Part shown: positions 7,947-16,650 of the stretch, one piece after another
Numbering within the stretch: the stretch's first letter is position 1
Layout: the number at the start of each line of letters is the position of its first letter
Made by a program: the position numbers and the translations under genes
The notes under the pieces: generated by a model
What the model saw: only the letters and a program-made list of their open reading frames with translations
Database searches by the model: none
What the model was told of the DNA's origin: nothing
From: DATDIC01 sp963777625
GTDB taxonomy: Bacteria; Pseudomonadota; Alphaproteobacteria; Acetobacterales; Acetobacteraceae
Reading direction: 5' to 3'
NCBI GenBank assembly: GCA_963777625.1
Contig: CAVZRO010000029.1
Coordinates: 62,001 to 126,000 of the forward strand
Length of the DNA stretch: 64,000 bases

Positions 7947-9478
7947 GCCGTCAGGCCGAGCTTCTCGGCCAGCCCGATGCGCTGCAACTTGCCCGTCGCA
8001 CCCTTGGGGATTTCTTCCAGGAAGATGATCTTGCGCGGCACCTTGAACTGCGCCAGCCGTCCGGCAACGAAATCGCGCAGCTCATGCTCGGCCGCCGTCT
8101 CGCCTTCGCGCAGCACGATGACGGCTGCAACCTCCTCGCCGAGCATGGCGTGGGGCATCGCGAAGGTCAGGCATTGCGCGACCGCCGGGTGGTCCATCAG
8201 CACGACATCGATCTCGATCGGGCTGATCTTCTCGCCGCCGCGGTTGATTAGCTCCTTCAGCCGTCCGGTCAGCCGCAGATACCCGTCCTGGTCCAGGACT
8301 CCCTGATCGCCGGTGCGGAACCAGCCATTGGTGAACGCCTTCGCGTTGGCCTCCGGGTTGTTCTCGTATCCCGAGGTAACGTCGCGCCCGCGGATCACCA
8401 CCTCGCCCAGCTCGCCCGCCGGCAGCAATGTGCCCGCGGTGTTCATGACGGCGATCTCGGGTCCCGCCGCTACGCCGACCGATCCCGGATAGCGCCTGCC
8501 CGGCGGCAGCGGATTCGACGCCATCTGGTGCGCCGCTTCCGTCATGCCGTACCCTTCGATCACCGGCACGCCGAAAACCGCCTCCATCCGCTCCATCACC
8601 TGCGGTGGCAGCGACGAGGAGGACGAGCGGATGAAGCGCAGCCGTCCGTTGCGGATCGCCGCTTCGTTGCGGCCCGCCAGGTTGAGGATGGCTTGGTGCA
8701 TCGTGGGGACGGCCGTGAACCAACTCGGCCGCACCTCATCGAACCAACTGAAGAAGCGGAACGCGTTGAAGCCCGGCGAACAGCATACCGCCGCCCCCGC
8801 CGCCAGACTCGACAGAGTCGCCGCCATCAGTCCATGGATGTGGAACAGCGGCATGATGTTGAGGCACACATCGTCCGGCGTCAGCTTCAGCGTGGCGCCG
8901 ATGTGGTAGGCCGACGCGGTGATGTTGATGTGCCGCAGCGGCACGATCTTGGGCCGCGACGTGGTGCCGGAGGTGTGCAGCACCAGTGCGACGTCCTGGG
9001 CGCCGGCGGTGCCTCCCTGCTTCGGAGTGCCGGACATGCCGGCCGGGGGCGCCAGGGTGAAGGTTCCGGCCGGGCCGTCCGGCTGGGGGACCAGCTCGAT
9101 GATCGGGATGTTGCGGGCGCGGGCCACGGCGCGGGAAGGGCTGTCCATGCCCTGCTGGATGACTAGCGCCCTGGCATTCAGGTCGGACAGATAGAACTCG
9201 AATTCCTCGGTCTTGTAAGCGGGATTGAGCGGGGCCGTGGTGGCCGCCGCGGCGATGGTGACGAACGAAGTCGCCATTTCCGGCCCGTTCGGCAGCACGA
9301 TCGCCACCCGGTCGTTGCGTCCGATGCCGAGGCGGTTCAGGTCGCCGACCGTGCGGTGCACCAACTCCCGCAGTCCGCCATGGGTCAGCCAGGCGCGCCC
9401 CGGTGCGCCGATTGCCCGATCCGCCGCCGCTCCGCGCGACACCAGTTCGATCACCGTATCGGCAGGATAGTCTGTCAT
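7943..9478 (-). CDS. AMP-dependent acyl-CoA ligase, AAE3/oxalyl-CoA synthetase-like
   Basis: A 511-residue ANL-superfamily enzyme that adenylates a carboxylate and transfers it to CoA. Motifs: LHTSGTTSRPKIVPL (P-loop-like), PLFHIHGLMA, RSSSSSLPP, EGYGMTEAAHQMASNPLPP, GWFRTGDQG, GRLKELINRGGEKISPIE, and the C-terminal lysine in PKGATGKLQR. The SNPLPPGRRYPGSVG segment and overall pattern resemble plant AAE3 and yeast Pcs60 more than generic fatty-acyl ligases, suggesting oxalate or another short acid as substrate; that is inference. The start at 9478 follows AGGGAGG. It overlaps the downstream panE-like gene by four bases. No oxalyl-CoA decarboxylase or formyl-CoA transferase is present in the window. 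Confidence 0.88.
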   Translation of the reverse strand: MTDYPADTVIELVSRGAAADRAIGAPGRAWLTHGGLRELVHRTVGDLNRLGIGRNDRVAIVLPNGPEMATSFVTIAAAATTAPLNPAYKTEEFEFYLSDLNARALVIQQGMDSPSRAVARARNIPIIELVPQPDGPAGTFTLAPPAGMSGTPKQGGTAGAQDVALVLHTSGTTSRPKIVPLRHINITASAYHIGATLKLTPDDVCLNIMPLFHIHGLMAATLSSLAAGAAVCCSPGFNAFRFFSWFDEVRPSWFTAVPTMHQAILNLAGRNEAAIRNGRLRFIRSSSSSLPPQVMERMEAVFGVPVIEGYGMTEAAHQMASNPLPPGRRYPGSVGVAAGPEIAVMNTAGTLLPAGELGEVVIRGRDVTSGYENNPEANAKAFTNGWFRTGDQGVLDQDGYLRLTGRLKELINRGGEKISPIEIDVVLMDHPAVAQCLTFAMPHAMLGEEVAAVIVLREGETAAEHELRDFVAGRLAQFKVPRKIIFLEEIPKGATGKLQRIGLAEKLGLTA

Positions 9479-9491
9479 GATTCCTCCCTTC

Positions 9492-9516
9492 ACCTCTCCC
9501 GCTAGGCGGGAGAGGT
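9492..9516. repeat. Perfect 11-bp hairpin between gamma-CA and ligase genes
   Basis: ACCTCTCCCGC at 9492-9502 and GCGGGAGAGGT at 9506-9516 form a perfect stem with a 3-base loop. The loop and one stem edge contain the stop codon (9502-9504, minus strand) of the upstream gamma carbonic anhydrase gene. No U-run follows, so it looks like a dispersed palindromic repeat or mRNA-stability hairpin rather than a classical terminator. Confidence 0.7.
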
Positions 9517-10110
9517 CACATCGCGCAGCGATCCGGATGAGGGCGACCCAAACCCCGCCCGGTAGCGGCCGGCCAATCGCCGGTACTCGGCTGCATTGCG
9601 GTCGAACCCGCGCCGCTCATCCTCGGTCATGACGCGCTTGAGCCGGGCCGGTGCCCCGGTCCACAACTCATAGCGTCCGATAACCTTGCCCGGCGTCAGC
9701 AATCCGCCGGCGCCAAGCATTCCCCCCGCTTCAATGACGGCGCCGTCCAGCACGGTGGCGCCCATGCCGACGAAGGCGCGGTCCTTCAGCGTGCAGGCGT
9801 GAATGATGGCCGCGTGGCCCACCGTGACGTCATCGCCGATGATGGTGGGATAGGTGACCGCATCGACATGAATGATCGTGCCGTCCTGGATATTGGTGCG
9901 CGCGCCGATGCGAATGATGTTGGTGTCGCCGCGCACGACGCAGGCGAACCAGATCCCGGACTCCGGCCCGATCTCCACATCCCCTATGACCGCGGCGGTG
10001 GGTGCGATGAACACGGTCGGGTGGACACGTGGGCTGATGCCGTCCAGCGAATAGAGCGGTCCATGACCGATCGCGCGGATCCCGGGTGGGCCAGGCGGCG
10101 TGTCAGGCAT
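9502..10110 (-). CDS. Gamma carbonic anhydrase family (left-handed beta-helix) protein
   Basis: About 202 residues with the hexapeptide-repeat signature of gamma carbonic anhydrase/YrdA-type proteins: VHPTVFIAPTAAVIGDVEIGPESGIWF, then VVRGDTNIIRIGARTNIQDGTIIHVD, HAAIIHACTLKDRAFVGMGATVLDGAVIE. Metal ligands are the His in IIHVD and the His residues in VGHAAIIHAC. The start ATG at 10110 overlaps the argC 3' end by 8 bases, so this belongs to the rplM-rpsI-argC transcription unit or a coupled one. The last 15 or so residues (GSPSSGSLRDVTSPA) are encoded by repeat-like DNA ending in a hairpin and are not expected from the family. Confidence 0.9.
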   Translation of the reverse strand: MPDTPPGPPGIRAIGHGPLYSLDGISPRVHPTVFIAPTAAVIGDVEIGPESGIWFACVVRGDTNIIRIGARTNIQDGTIIHVDAVTYPTIIGDDVTVGHAAIIHACTLKDRAFVGMGATVLDGAVIEAGGMLGAGGLLTPGKVIGRYELWTGAPARLKRVMTEDERRGFDRNAAEYRRLAGRYRAGFGSPSSGSLRDVTSPA

Positions 10111-11032
10111 TGGCAATTCCCAGCATCAGGCACAGGTTCTGTACCGCCGCGCCCGATGCGCCCTTGCCGAGATTGTCCAGCCGCGCCAGCAGAACGGCCT
10201 GCCGTTGCGGTTCGTTGGCAGCGACGAACAGCTCCAGCAGGTTGGTGCCGTTGAGCGCCTGCGGTTCCAGCTTGGTCGATTTGTCGGCCGAGGCCACACG
10301 GATCAGCTCACTGTCCGCGTATCGGGTCTCGAGCACAGAACGGAGGTCCGCGCCGGTCGGCTTTCCCGCCAGCGTGTCCAGATGCAGCGGGACCGAGACC
10401 AGCATGCCCTGGCGGAAATGCCCGACCGCTGGGGCGAAGATCGGGCGCCGCGTGAGCCCGGCATAAAGCTGCGTCTCCGGCACATGCTTGTGCTCCAGCC
10501 CGAGGGCATAGAGCTCGAACGCCGGGCCGCCATCACGCTCATGCGCCTCGATCATCGCGCGTCCGCCGCCGGAGTAGCCGCTGACTGCGTTGATCGTGAC
10601 CGGGTAGTCGGGTGGCATCAGGCCAGCATCCACCAGCGGACGGATCAATGCGATTGCGCCGGTCGGGTAGCATCCCGGATTGGCGACCTTGCGGGCTGTT
10701 GCGATCCGCTCCGGCTGACCCGGTGCCAATTCAGCGAACCCATAGGTCCAGTCCGCGTGCACGCGATGGGCGTTGCTGGCGTCCAGCAGCCTGGGCGCCG
10801 CATTGCCGAACCCGTCCGCCAGGGCAACCAACTCGCGGGCCGCAGCATCGGGCAGGCACAGCACGACGAGGTCGGCCTCGGCCATCACATCGCGGCGGGC
10901 GGCGGGATCCTTGCGCCGCTCGGCCGGCAGGCTGCGCAACTCGACCCCGTGCAGCGCAAGCAGGCGTTCGCGGATGCCGAGGCCGGTGGTTCCTGCCTCG
11001 CCGTCGATGAACACGATGGGCTTGTCTGCCAT
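10103..11032 (-). CDS. argC: N-acetyl-gamma-glutamyl-phosphate reductase (short type)
   Basis: Third step of arginine synthesis: NADPH-dependent reduction of N-acetylglutamyl phosphate to the semialdehyde. The 309-residue length and IVFIDGEAGTTGLGIRERL start place it in the shorter ArgC class found in alphaproteobacteria. The catalytic cysteine lies in VANPGCYPTGAIALI, and SGYSGGGRAM follows. It is 70 bases downstream of rpsI and overlaps the gamma carbonic anhydrase gene. rplM-rpsI-argC order is a familiar alphaproteobacterial arrangement. Confidence 0.95.
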   Translation of the reverse strand: MADKPIVFIDGEAGTTGLGIRERLLALHGVELRSLPAERRKDPAARRDVMAEADLVVLCLPDAAARELVALADGFGNAAPRLLDASNAHRVHADWTYGFAELAPGQPERIATARKVANPGCYPTGAIALIRPLVDAGLMPPDYPVTINAVSGYSGGGRAMIEAHERDGGPAFELYALGLEHKHVPETQLYAGLTRRPIFAPAVGHFRQGMLVSVPLHLDTLAGKPTGADLRSVLETRYADSELIRVASADKSTKLEPQALNGTNLLELFVAANEPQRQAVLLARLDNLGKGASGAAVQNLCLMLGIANA

Positions 11033-11102
11033 CTGGCCCTCCGTCGTCCGCGTCCCTGCTGTAGATTCTTCGTTTGAGAGCGCGACTCAAGCGACCACGC
11101 TG

Positions 11103-11606
11103 CTAACGTTTGCTGAACTGGAAGCTGCGGCGTGCCTTCGCACGGCCGTATTTCTTGCGTTCCACCACCCGCGAGTCGCGGGTCAGGAATCCGGCGACTT
11201 TCAGGATGGCACGCAATTCCGGCTCGTAATTGGTCAGCGCGCGGCTGATCCCGTGCCGTACCGCGCCGGCCTGGCCTGAGAGTCCGCCGCCGACGACAGT
11301 GCAGAACACGTCGAACTGATTATAGCGATCCGCCACCAGGAAGGGCTGCGTGATCAGCATGCGCAGCACGGGGCGGGCGAAATACTGTGCGGCCGGCTTG
11401 TCGTTGACAGTGATCGTGCCTTTGCCGGGCTTCACCCAGACGCGCGCCACTGCATTCTTGCGCCGTCCGGTCGCGTAGGAGCGGCCGAAGGCATCGCGTT
11501 TCGGTTCGCGGTGGGGCTGCTCGCTTGCCGGGGTTGCGCCGGTCGCGGTGGCGGCGGTGACGAGGTCCTTGAGGTCCGCCAGGGTGCGGGTCTGGGTTCC
11601 GGACAT
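11103..11606 (-). CDS. rpsI: 30S ribosomal protein S9
   Basis: A 167-residue S9 with an N-terminal extension of about 40 residues (rich in Ala, Thr and Glu) before the conserved core YATGRRKNAVARVWVKPG. The C-terminal basic tail RKKYGRAKARRSFQFSKR, which reaches the ribosomal P site, is intact. Such N-terminal extensions are common in alphaproteobacterial S9. Only four bases separate it from rplM, its usual operon partner. Confidence 0.98.
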   Translation of the reverse strand: MSGTQTRTLADLKDLVTAATATGATPASEQPHREPKRDAFGRSYATGRRKNAVARVWVKPGKGTITVNDKPAAQYFARPVLRMLITQPFLVADRYNQFDVFCTVVGGGLSGQAGAVRHGISRALTNYEPELRAILKVAGFLTRDSRVVERKKYGRAKARRSFQFSKR

Positions 11607-11610
11607 AGGC

Positions 11611-12075
11611 TCAGCCTCTCTTGTTCTTCGGATTCATCGCCGCGACATCCAGCGTCGCCGGCTGCTGGCCGGCGTGCGGATGCTCGGCCCCGGCATAAAC
11701 GTGCAGATGCTTCATCTGCCGCCGCTGCAGCGGTCCGCGAGTGATCATGCGCTCCACCGCCTTTTCCAGTACCCGTTCGGGATGCTTGCTGTCCAGCCGC
11801 TGGCGGATGCTGTGGCCCTTGATGCCGCCCGGATAGCCGGTGTGGTAATAGAAGACCGATTGCTCGGCCTTATTGCCGGTGACATGAATTTTTTCGGCGT
11901 TGACGACGATCACGTTGTCCCCGCAATCGACGTGTGGGGTGAATTGTGGCTTGTGCTTTCCGCGCAGGCGGAGGGCGATGATCGAGGCAAGCCGCCCGAG
12001 CACCACGCCCTCGGCATCGATCAGCACCCAGTCCTTTTGCACCTCCGCGGGTTTCAACGAGAGGGTGGTCTTCAT
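11611..12075 (-). CDS. rplM: 50S ribosomal protein L13
   Basis: About 154 residues starting at 12075 (MKTTLSLKPAEVQKDWVLIDAEG), with the L13 hallmarks VLGRLASIIALRLRGKHKP, DCGDNVIVVNAEKI, YYHTGYPGGIKG and AVERMITRGPLQRRQMKHLHVYAG. The longer frame up to 12153 adds 26 unrelated residues and lacks a better ribosome binding site, so 12075 is preferred. First gene of the rplM-rpsI-argC unit. Confidence 0.97.
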   Translation of the reverse strand: MKTTLSLKPAEVQKDWVLIDAEGVVLGRLASIIALRLRGKHKPQFTPHVDCGDNVIVVNAEKIHVTGNKAEQSVFYYHTGYPGGIKGHSIRQRLDSKHPERVLEKAVERMITRGPLQRRQMKHLHVYAGAEHPHAGQQPATLDVAAMNPKNKRG

Positions 12076-12151
12076 GCTCAGTCCCTTGCGCCAAGGCGGC
12101 GGCTTATGGCGGGAAAGCCAAGCGGGGTCAAGGGTTCCGGGGTGTGGTAGC

Positions 12152-12178
12152 ATATTACCACAGGCATTGGCCGGTCAC
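12152..12178 (-). promoter_or_regulatory. Candidate promoter for the rplM operon
   Basis: On the minus strand a TAATAT -10-like element (12152-12157) lies 15 bases from GTGACC (12173-12178), a weak -35. The -10 sits inside GTGGTA-GCATAT-TACCAC (12144-12161), a perfect 6-6-6 inverted repeat that could bind a regulator. Spacing is short, so this is tentative. Confidence 0.3.
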
Positions 12179-12274
12179 GTTATACCCGGCGACCGCCTCA
12201 CCCACGCGTTTCGCTCCGGCCGGGTGGAACGAGGGAATCCGCGGGATGCCGGACGGTCGGCCGCGATCGATGCA

Positions 12275-12413
12275 TTCGAGGGTGGGAGGCTGACTCTCCC
12301 TCGTCATGCGCACGTGGGCGGGCATGACGAGGGTGCGATTGCATGGATTGGCGCTGGATTCCCGCTTTTCGCGGGAATGACAGCGGACGGGAACGGGTCC
12401 GCCTTCAGGGCGG
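12275..12413. repeat. Dispersed two-hairpin intergenic repeat, copy 2
   Basis: About 139 bases homologous to 1140-1271 in the same orientation. Stem 1: 11-bp arms CCCTCGTCATG (12298-12308) and CATGACGAGGG (12323-12333). Stem 2: ATTCCCGC (12358-12365) and GCGGGAAT (12371-12378) with a TTTTC loop. It occupies most of the gene-free gap between the rplM promoter region and the PPOX gene; nothing else was seen there. Confidence 0.75.
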
Positions 12414-12437
12414 TTGGCATTACCGCCCGTCGAACCG

Positions 12438-12836
12438 CTATTGCATCGTCTGCACCGCCTCCGGCTCGATCTCCAGCATGAGGCGCTGCTCGCCGGGCTG
12501 GCGGAATGGGTATTTGTCCTTGCCGAGATATTTCTTCGCCAATAAATCGATGTGAGCGTCCGCCCCATCCTCGGTCACCCGCGAGACATGGCCGCGCACC
12601 TGCATATAACGATAGGGATTATCCGGATCCATGATCGCCAGCGCCACTTTCGCGCCCTGTTTCATCGTGCGGGCTTTCACTCGGCCCCTGGCCGTGTTCA
12701 CGCGGATATGTCCACCAGAATAGTCGAACCATACCGGCGTGACCTGGGGCGATCCGTCGGCCTTCACGGTGGCAAGATTAGCGAACGCTTTTTTCTGCTC
12801 CAGCAGGTCACGAAAATTGTCGGGGATGGTGGCCAT
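12438..12836 (-). CDS. PPOX-class (pyridoxamine 5'-phosphate oxidase fold) flavin/F420-binding protein
   Basis: A 132-residue split-barrel protein. FANLATVKADGSPQVTPVWFDY is the conserved start of the PPOX domain. IRVNTARGRVKARTMKQGAKVALAIMDPDNPYRYMQVRGHV follows the pattern of the small F420- or flavin-dependent PPOX proteins (Rv1155-like). The C-terminus ends in a short acidic strand (RLMLEIEPEAVQTM). The true cofactor and substrate are not decidable here, and alphaproteobacterial members may use FMN rather than F420. It stands alone between the repeat and an amidohydrolase gene. Confidence 0.85.
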   Translation of the reverse strand: MATIPDNFRDLLEQKKAFANLATVKADGSPQVTPVWFDYSGGHIRVNTARGRVKARTMKQGAKVALAIMDPDNPYRYMQVRGHVSRVTEDGADAHIDLLAKKYLGKDKYPFRQPGEQRLMLEIEPEAVQTMQ

Positions 12837-12912
12837 CGGTTGGATGCTCCTTCAATAGCCGGGACTTGAAGCTCCGCGCAGTGTCGAAGCACTGGGTCGG
12901 CGGGTCAAGCCG

Positions 12913-13975
12913 CTACGCGCGCAATCGCGGATAGGTGCTGATGGGATTATCCACCATGATGCGCCGCGCCATGTCCGGCGACAGGCCAGACGGCAGGGCG
13001 GCATCGTCGTCGAACTGCCAGTGCGGGTAGTCGGTGGAAAACAGCAGCATTTCGTCCGACCCGATATGCTCGATCAGCCGCTCGATCGTGGCGGCATCCT
13101 CCGGCACATCGAACGGCTGCGTGGTCAGGCGCACATGCTGGCGCACGATCTCGGTGGGCGAGCGGTCCACCCACGGCACCTCCAGCCGAAGCCCGCGCCA
13201 GAACTTCGTGAGCCGCCATAGATGCGCCGGCAACCAGGACACGCCGGATTCGATCAGCACCACGCGCAGATCGCCGAACTTGGTGAACACGCCCTCGCAC
13301 ACCAAGCTGGACAGTGCGGCCTGGAAGGCCGCGGCCTGGGCTGCGTAGTCTTCCGTGTAATAGCTCGGCCAGCCGACCGGCGTGACCGGGTGCCGATACG
13401 CGCTGCCGGCATGGATGCCGATCGGCAGTCCATGCTTCTGCGCCGCTTCGTAGATCGGCCAGTATTGCCGCTTGCCCAGCGGCGCGTCGCCCATCACCAG
13501 CATCAACACCTGCACGAAACGATGGTCAGGTGCGACGCGATTGATCTCGTCCACCGCCAGCTCGGCGTTCTGAGTGGGGATCACGATCGAGGCACGAAGC
13601 CGCGGCTCCTTGATCCAGCCATTCGCGGGCGATCCAGTCATTGAGCGCGCGGGCAAAGCCGGCGCCCATGTCTTCACTGAACAGAAGTTGCACGCCATAC
13701 AGGCAGTTGCAGATGGCGAATTTCGTGCCGAACGGGTCCAGCGCCTGCCGCCGCAGCATGTCCAGGTCGGAGCCCGGCTTGCCTGATGCCGGCCGCCAGT
13801 CGGGCCGCGACGACAACGGTGCATTCACCGGATAGGCGATGGATTCCAGGTCGTGCAGCCCGCGCTGCACAACGGAATCGCGCCAGTGATCGGCCAGGTA
13901 CGGTAGCAATGCCTTCAGGTCGGGTACGGCCGGATGGATGTCGCAATCGATGCCGCCTGCTTCGTGTAAACTCAT
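12913..13975 (-). pseudogene. Amidohydrolase family 2 (TIM-barrel) protein, one-base frameshift
   Basis: The first frame starts at 13975 (MSLHEAGGIDCDIHPAVPDL), with the DxHP metal-binding start typical of amidohydrolase-2/ACMS decarboxylase-type proteins, and continues to NDWIAREWLDQ. The frame then changes at about 13609. The second frame continues EPRLRASIVIPTQNAELAVDEI, then GLPIGIHAGSAYRHP, IESGVSWLPAHLWRL and MLLFSTDYPHWQFDDD, to a stop at 12913. The join needs one extra G on the minus strand. Metal and active-site His and Asp residues are intact, so function was probably present until very recently or still is. It is divergent from a phytanoyl-CoA dioxygenase-family gene (14076). Confidence 0.82.
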
Positions 13976-14075
13976 GGTCGGTTTCGCACCCTGCGCTTGC
14001 CGTGCCGGCCGCTCGACCGGCTTCCGGACGGATGATAGCGTGTCCATGGCGCAAGGCGAATGCTGGAGGAGACCG

Positions 14076-14975
14076 ATGCTGACCCGGGCCCAGATCGAGC
14101 AGTATGACGAGATCGGCGCCATCGTGGTGCCCGACGCGCTGACGCCGCCGGAGGTCGAGCGGCTGCGCCGCGTGACCGACCAGTTCGTTGACAATGCACG
14201 CGGCCTGACGACGCACACCGCGATCTACGACCTGGAGGACAGCCACACGCCCGACGATCCGCGTGTCCGCCGGATCAAGGCGCCACACCAGCATCATGAG
14301 GAATTTGCGAGCCTGACGAACCATGCCGGGATCGTCGCGGTGCTGCGGGATCTGTGGGGGCCGAATATCCGCTTCGATACCGCCAAGCTGAACATGAAAT
14401 CGGCCGGGTTCGGGGCTGCGGTGGAATGGCACCAGGACTGGGCGTTCTATCCGCACACCAACGACGATCTCGCCGCGGTCGGCATGATGATGGACGACAT
14501 GGCAATGGAAAACGGCCCGCTGCTGATCGTGCCTGGCAGTCATCGTGGGCCGGTGTTCGACCATCATGCCGACGGCGTGTTCTGCGGTGCGATGGATCCG
14601 GGGCGGCACGAGTGCGATTTCGCCGCCGCCATTCCGCTGACCGGCAAGGCGGGGTCGATCACCGTGCATCACGTGCGGGCGGTGCATGGCTCGGCGCCGA
14701 ATACGTCCGATCGCGACCGGCGTCTGCTGTTGTTGCAGTTTCGTGCCGCGGATGCGTGGCCGCTGCTCGGGTTCCCGGGCGGGATCGAGGAATTCGACAG
14801 GCTGATGGTGGCGGGCCGCCCCACACTGGAACCGCGCCTCGCTGCGGTGCCGGTGCGGTTGCCGCTGCCGCCGGCCGCCAAACAGGGATCGATCTACGAG
14901 AACCAGAAGGGCTTGCGGGCGCGCTATTTCGAGGCGGGTGAAACGACCCGGCGCGAAGCGGCGGTGGTGAAGTAG
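14076..14975 (+). CDS. Phytanoyl-CoA dioxygenase (PhyH) family protein
   Basis: An Fe(II)/2-oxoglutarate-dependent dioxygenase of about 299 residues. Start at 14076 with GGAGGA eight bases upstream, giving MLTRAQIEQYDEIGAIVVPDAL, a typical PhyH N-terminus. The 2-His-1-carboxylate facial triad is visible as EWHQDW (His and Asp) and the distal His in VHHVRAVHGSAPN. ENGPLLIVPGSHRGPV is the conserved middle section, and the Arg after the distal His should bind 2-oxoglutarate. Divergent from an amidohydrolase and followed by a serine hydrolase and a solute-binding protein, it probably belongs to a small-molecule degradation locus with unknown substrate. Confidence 0.92.
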   Translation: MLTRAQIEQYDEIGAIVVPDALTPPEVERLRRVTDQFVDNARGLTTHTAIYDLEDSHTPDDPRVRRIKAPHQHHEEFASLTNHAGIVAVLRDLWGPNIRFDTAKLNMKSAGFGAAVEWHQDWAFYPHTNDDLAAVGMMMDDMAMENGPLLIVPGSHRGPVFDHHADGVFCGAMDPGRHECDFAAAIPLTGKAGSITVHHVRAVHGSAPNTSDRDRRLLLLQFRAADAWPLLGFPGGIEEFDRLMVAGRPTLEPRLAAVPVRLPLPPAAKQGSIYENQKGLRARYFEAGETTRREAAVVK

Positions 14976-15108
14976 CCGTGATCCGGCGGGCCTCGATCCA
15001 CGGCGCCGCGCGTGTGGTCCTGGGATGCTGTTTGACGGCGAGGTCAAGGTCCTTGATGCGGGGGGCGGAGCGTGCACCTAGCTACATCATAGCGACGAGG
15101 CCGATGCG

Positions 15109-16572
15109 ATGAGCGCGACGACACCGCTTCCACCCGAGCCGTTGTTCGACCGCACGCGGCCGTTCGGGGCCGAAGGGCTCCCCGATCCGATCGTGTACGA
15201 CGGGTCGACCGCCGCGTTGCGTCAGCGAACCATCAATTTCGCCGCCAAGCGCTTCGTGGACATGATGTATGTCACCGGCCTCGACCGCGGTACCGCCGAA
15301 CAGCATTTCCGCTGGCGGTCGGCAACGGTTCCAGGCGGATTGTCAGCCCGGCCGGACGCGCCGGATAGTGGTGCCGCGCTGGTCGCGGCCTGTCGTGATG
15401 GGCGCCTGGTGATCGAAACCAACGATACCGACCGGCGTGTCACGGTGCGCTGGCAGGATCCTACCGTCGGGCCTTCGCTGACCGCGAGCGCTATCGCACG
15501 TGCCAGCTATGGCGGCATTTTGCTCGGCCCGCACGCGGCACTTGGTTTCGACCCGGTGCCTCTGCGGCGCCCCTCGGGCGACGCGAACCGCCCCTGGCCG
15601 CTGGGAAGTGCCGTCGAACCGCCGCGTCCGGTTGCCGCCCTGGACGGCGCGGCCGATGCGTTCTTTGCCGGATCGCCCGGTCTTTATGGGGTGCTGATCG
15701 CGACGCCGCAGCGGGTGATGTTCGAGCGCTACAGCGCGTTCGGTGCCCCGGACCGGGCCACCCCAAGCTGGTCGATGACCAAGGCGATCACTTGCACGGT
15801 GATCGGCCGGCTGATCCAGGACGGCTGGCTGGACTCGATCCACGCACCCGCGCCCGCGCCGATGTGGCGTGATCCTCGCGCGATCCACCGGCACATTACG
15901 CTCGATCACCTGCTGCGAATGCGCTCCGGCCTCGGGTTCCCGGTGTTGCACGACAACGGCCAGGTAACGCTCGGGTTCGAGAACAGTGCCGTCTACCAGG
16001 ATGCCGGCGATGCGTTCGAGGCGGCGCAACGCTGCATCGTCGCGGCCGATCCCGGTGCTGTATACCGCTATATCAATAGCGGCCTGAACGTGCTGGGCGC
16101 CATCATCCGCGACCGCATCGACCGGCGCGGCCTGCCGTACCACGAGACTCTGTACAGCCTCCTGATTGATCGGCTGGACATGGGCAGCTACCAGCACTCC
16201 GCGGATATCAGCGGCAATCTGATCGCTTCCGGGGCCGGCTTCGCCACCTTGCGCGATTACGCCAAGCTGGGGGTGCTCTATCTGCAAGACGGTGTCTGGG
16301 CCGGCGAGCGCCTGCTGCCGGACGGCTGGGCGGATTATGCGCTGACCCCGACGCATACCGGGACCAGCTACGCGGCGTGCTTCCGTGCCAACAGCGATCG
16401 GCTGTTCCCCGATCTGCCAGAGGACACGGCGTGGGCGTCCGGCGCCTCCGATCAGCGGATCTTCATTCTGCGTCGCGCCGGACTGGTCGCGGCAGTCGCC
16501 AACGAAACCGATCACCCGATGGATCTGGCGGCGCTGAACCGGCTGCTGGCGACGGCGGTGGGGACGGTGTGA
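15109..16572 (+). CDS. Serine hydrolase, class C beta-lactamase-like
   Basis: A 487-residue beta-lactamase/transpeptidase-fold hydrolase. The SxxK motif is SMTK (about residue 222) in PSWSMTKAITCTVIGRLIQDGWLD. The second motif is YxN in YRYINSGLNVLGAII. There is no obvious signal peptide at the N-terminus (MSATTPLPPEPLFDRTR), so it is probably cytoplasmic and an esterase or amide hydrolase rather than a drug-resistance enzyme. The first 150 residues precede the catalytic domain and are not recognised. It lies in a same-strand run with a PhyH gene and an extracellular solute-binding gene. Confidence 0.88.
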   Translation: MSATTPLPPEPLFDRTRPFGAEGLPDPIVYDGSTAALRQRTINFAAKRFVDMMYVTGLDRGTAEQHFRWRSATVPGGLSARPDAPDSGAALVAACRDGRLVIETNDTDRRVTVRWQDPTVGPSLTASAIARASYGGILLGPHAALGFDPVPLRRPSGDANRPWPLGSAVEPPRPVAALDGAADAFFAGSPGLYGVLIATPQRVMFERYSAFGAPDRATPSWSMTKAITCTVIGRLIQDGWLDSIHAPAPAPMWRDPRAIHRHITLDHLLRMRSGLGFPVLHDNGQVTLGFENSAVYQDAGDAFEAAQRCIVAADPGAVYRYINSGLNVLGAIIRDRIDRRGLPYHETLYSLLIDRLDMGSYQHSADISGNLIASGAGFATLRDYAKLGVLYLQDGVWAGERLLPDGWADYALTPTHTGTSYAACFRANSDRLFPDLPEDTAWASGASDQRIFILRRAGLVAAVANETDHPMDLAALNRLLATAVGTV

Positions 16573-16650
16573 TCGGACGGGGGACGGCTCCCCCTCTTCT
16601 ACCCGGCGCATCGCCGGCCTATGATTCCCAACCTATAGGGAGGGACCACA

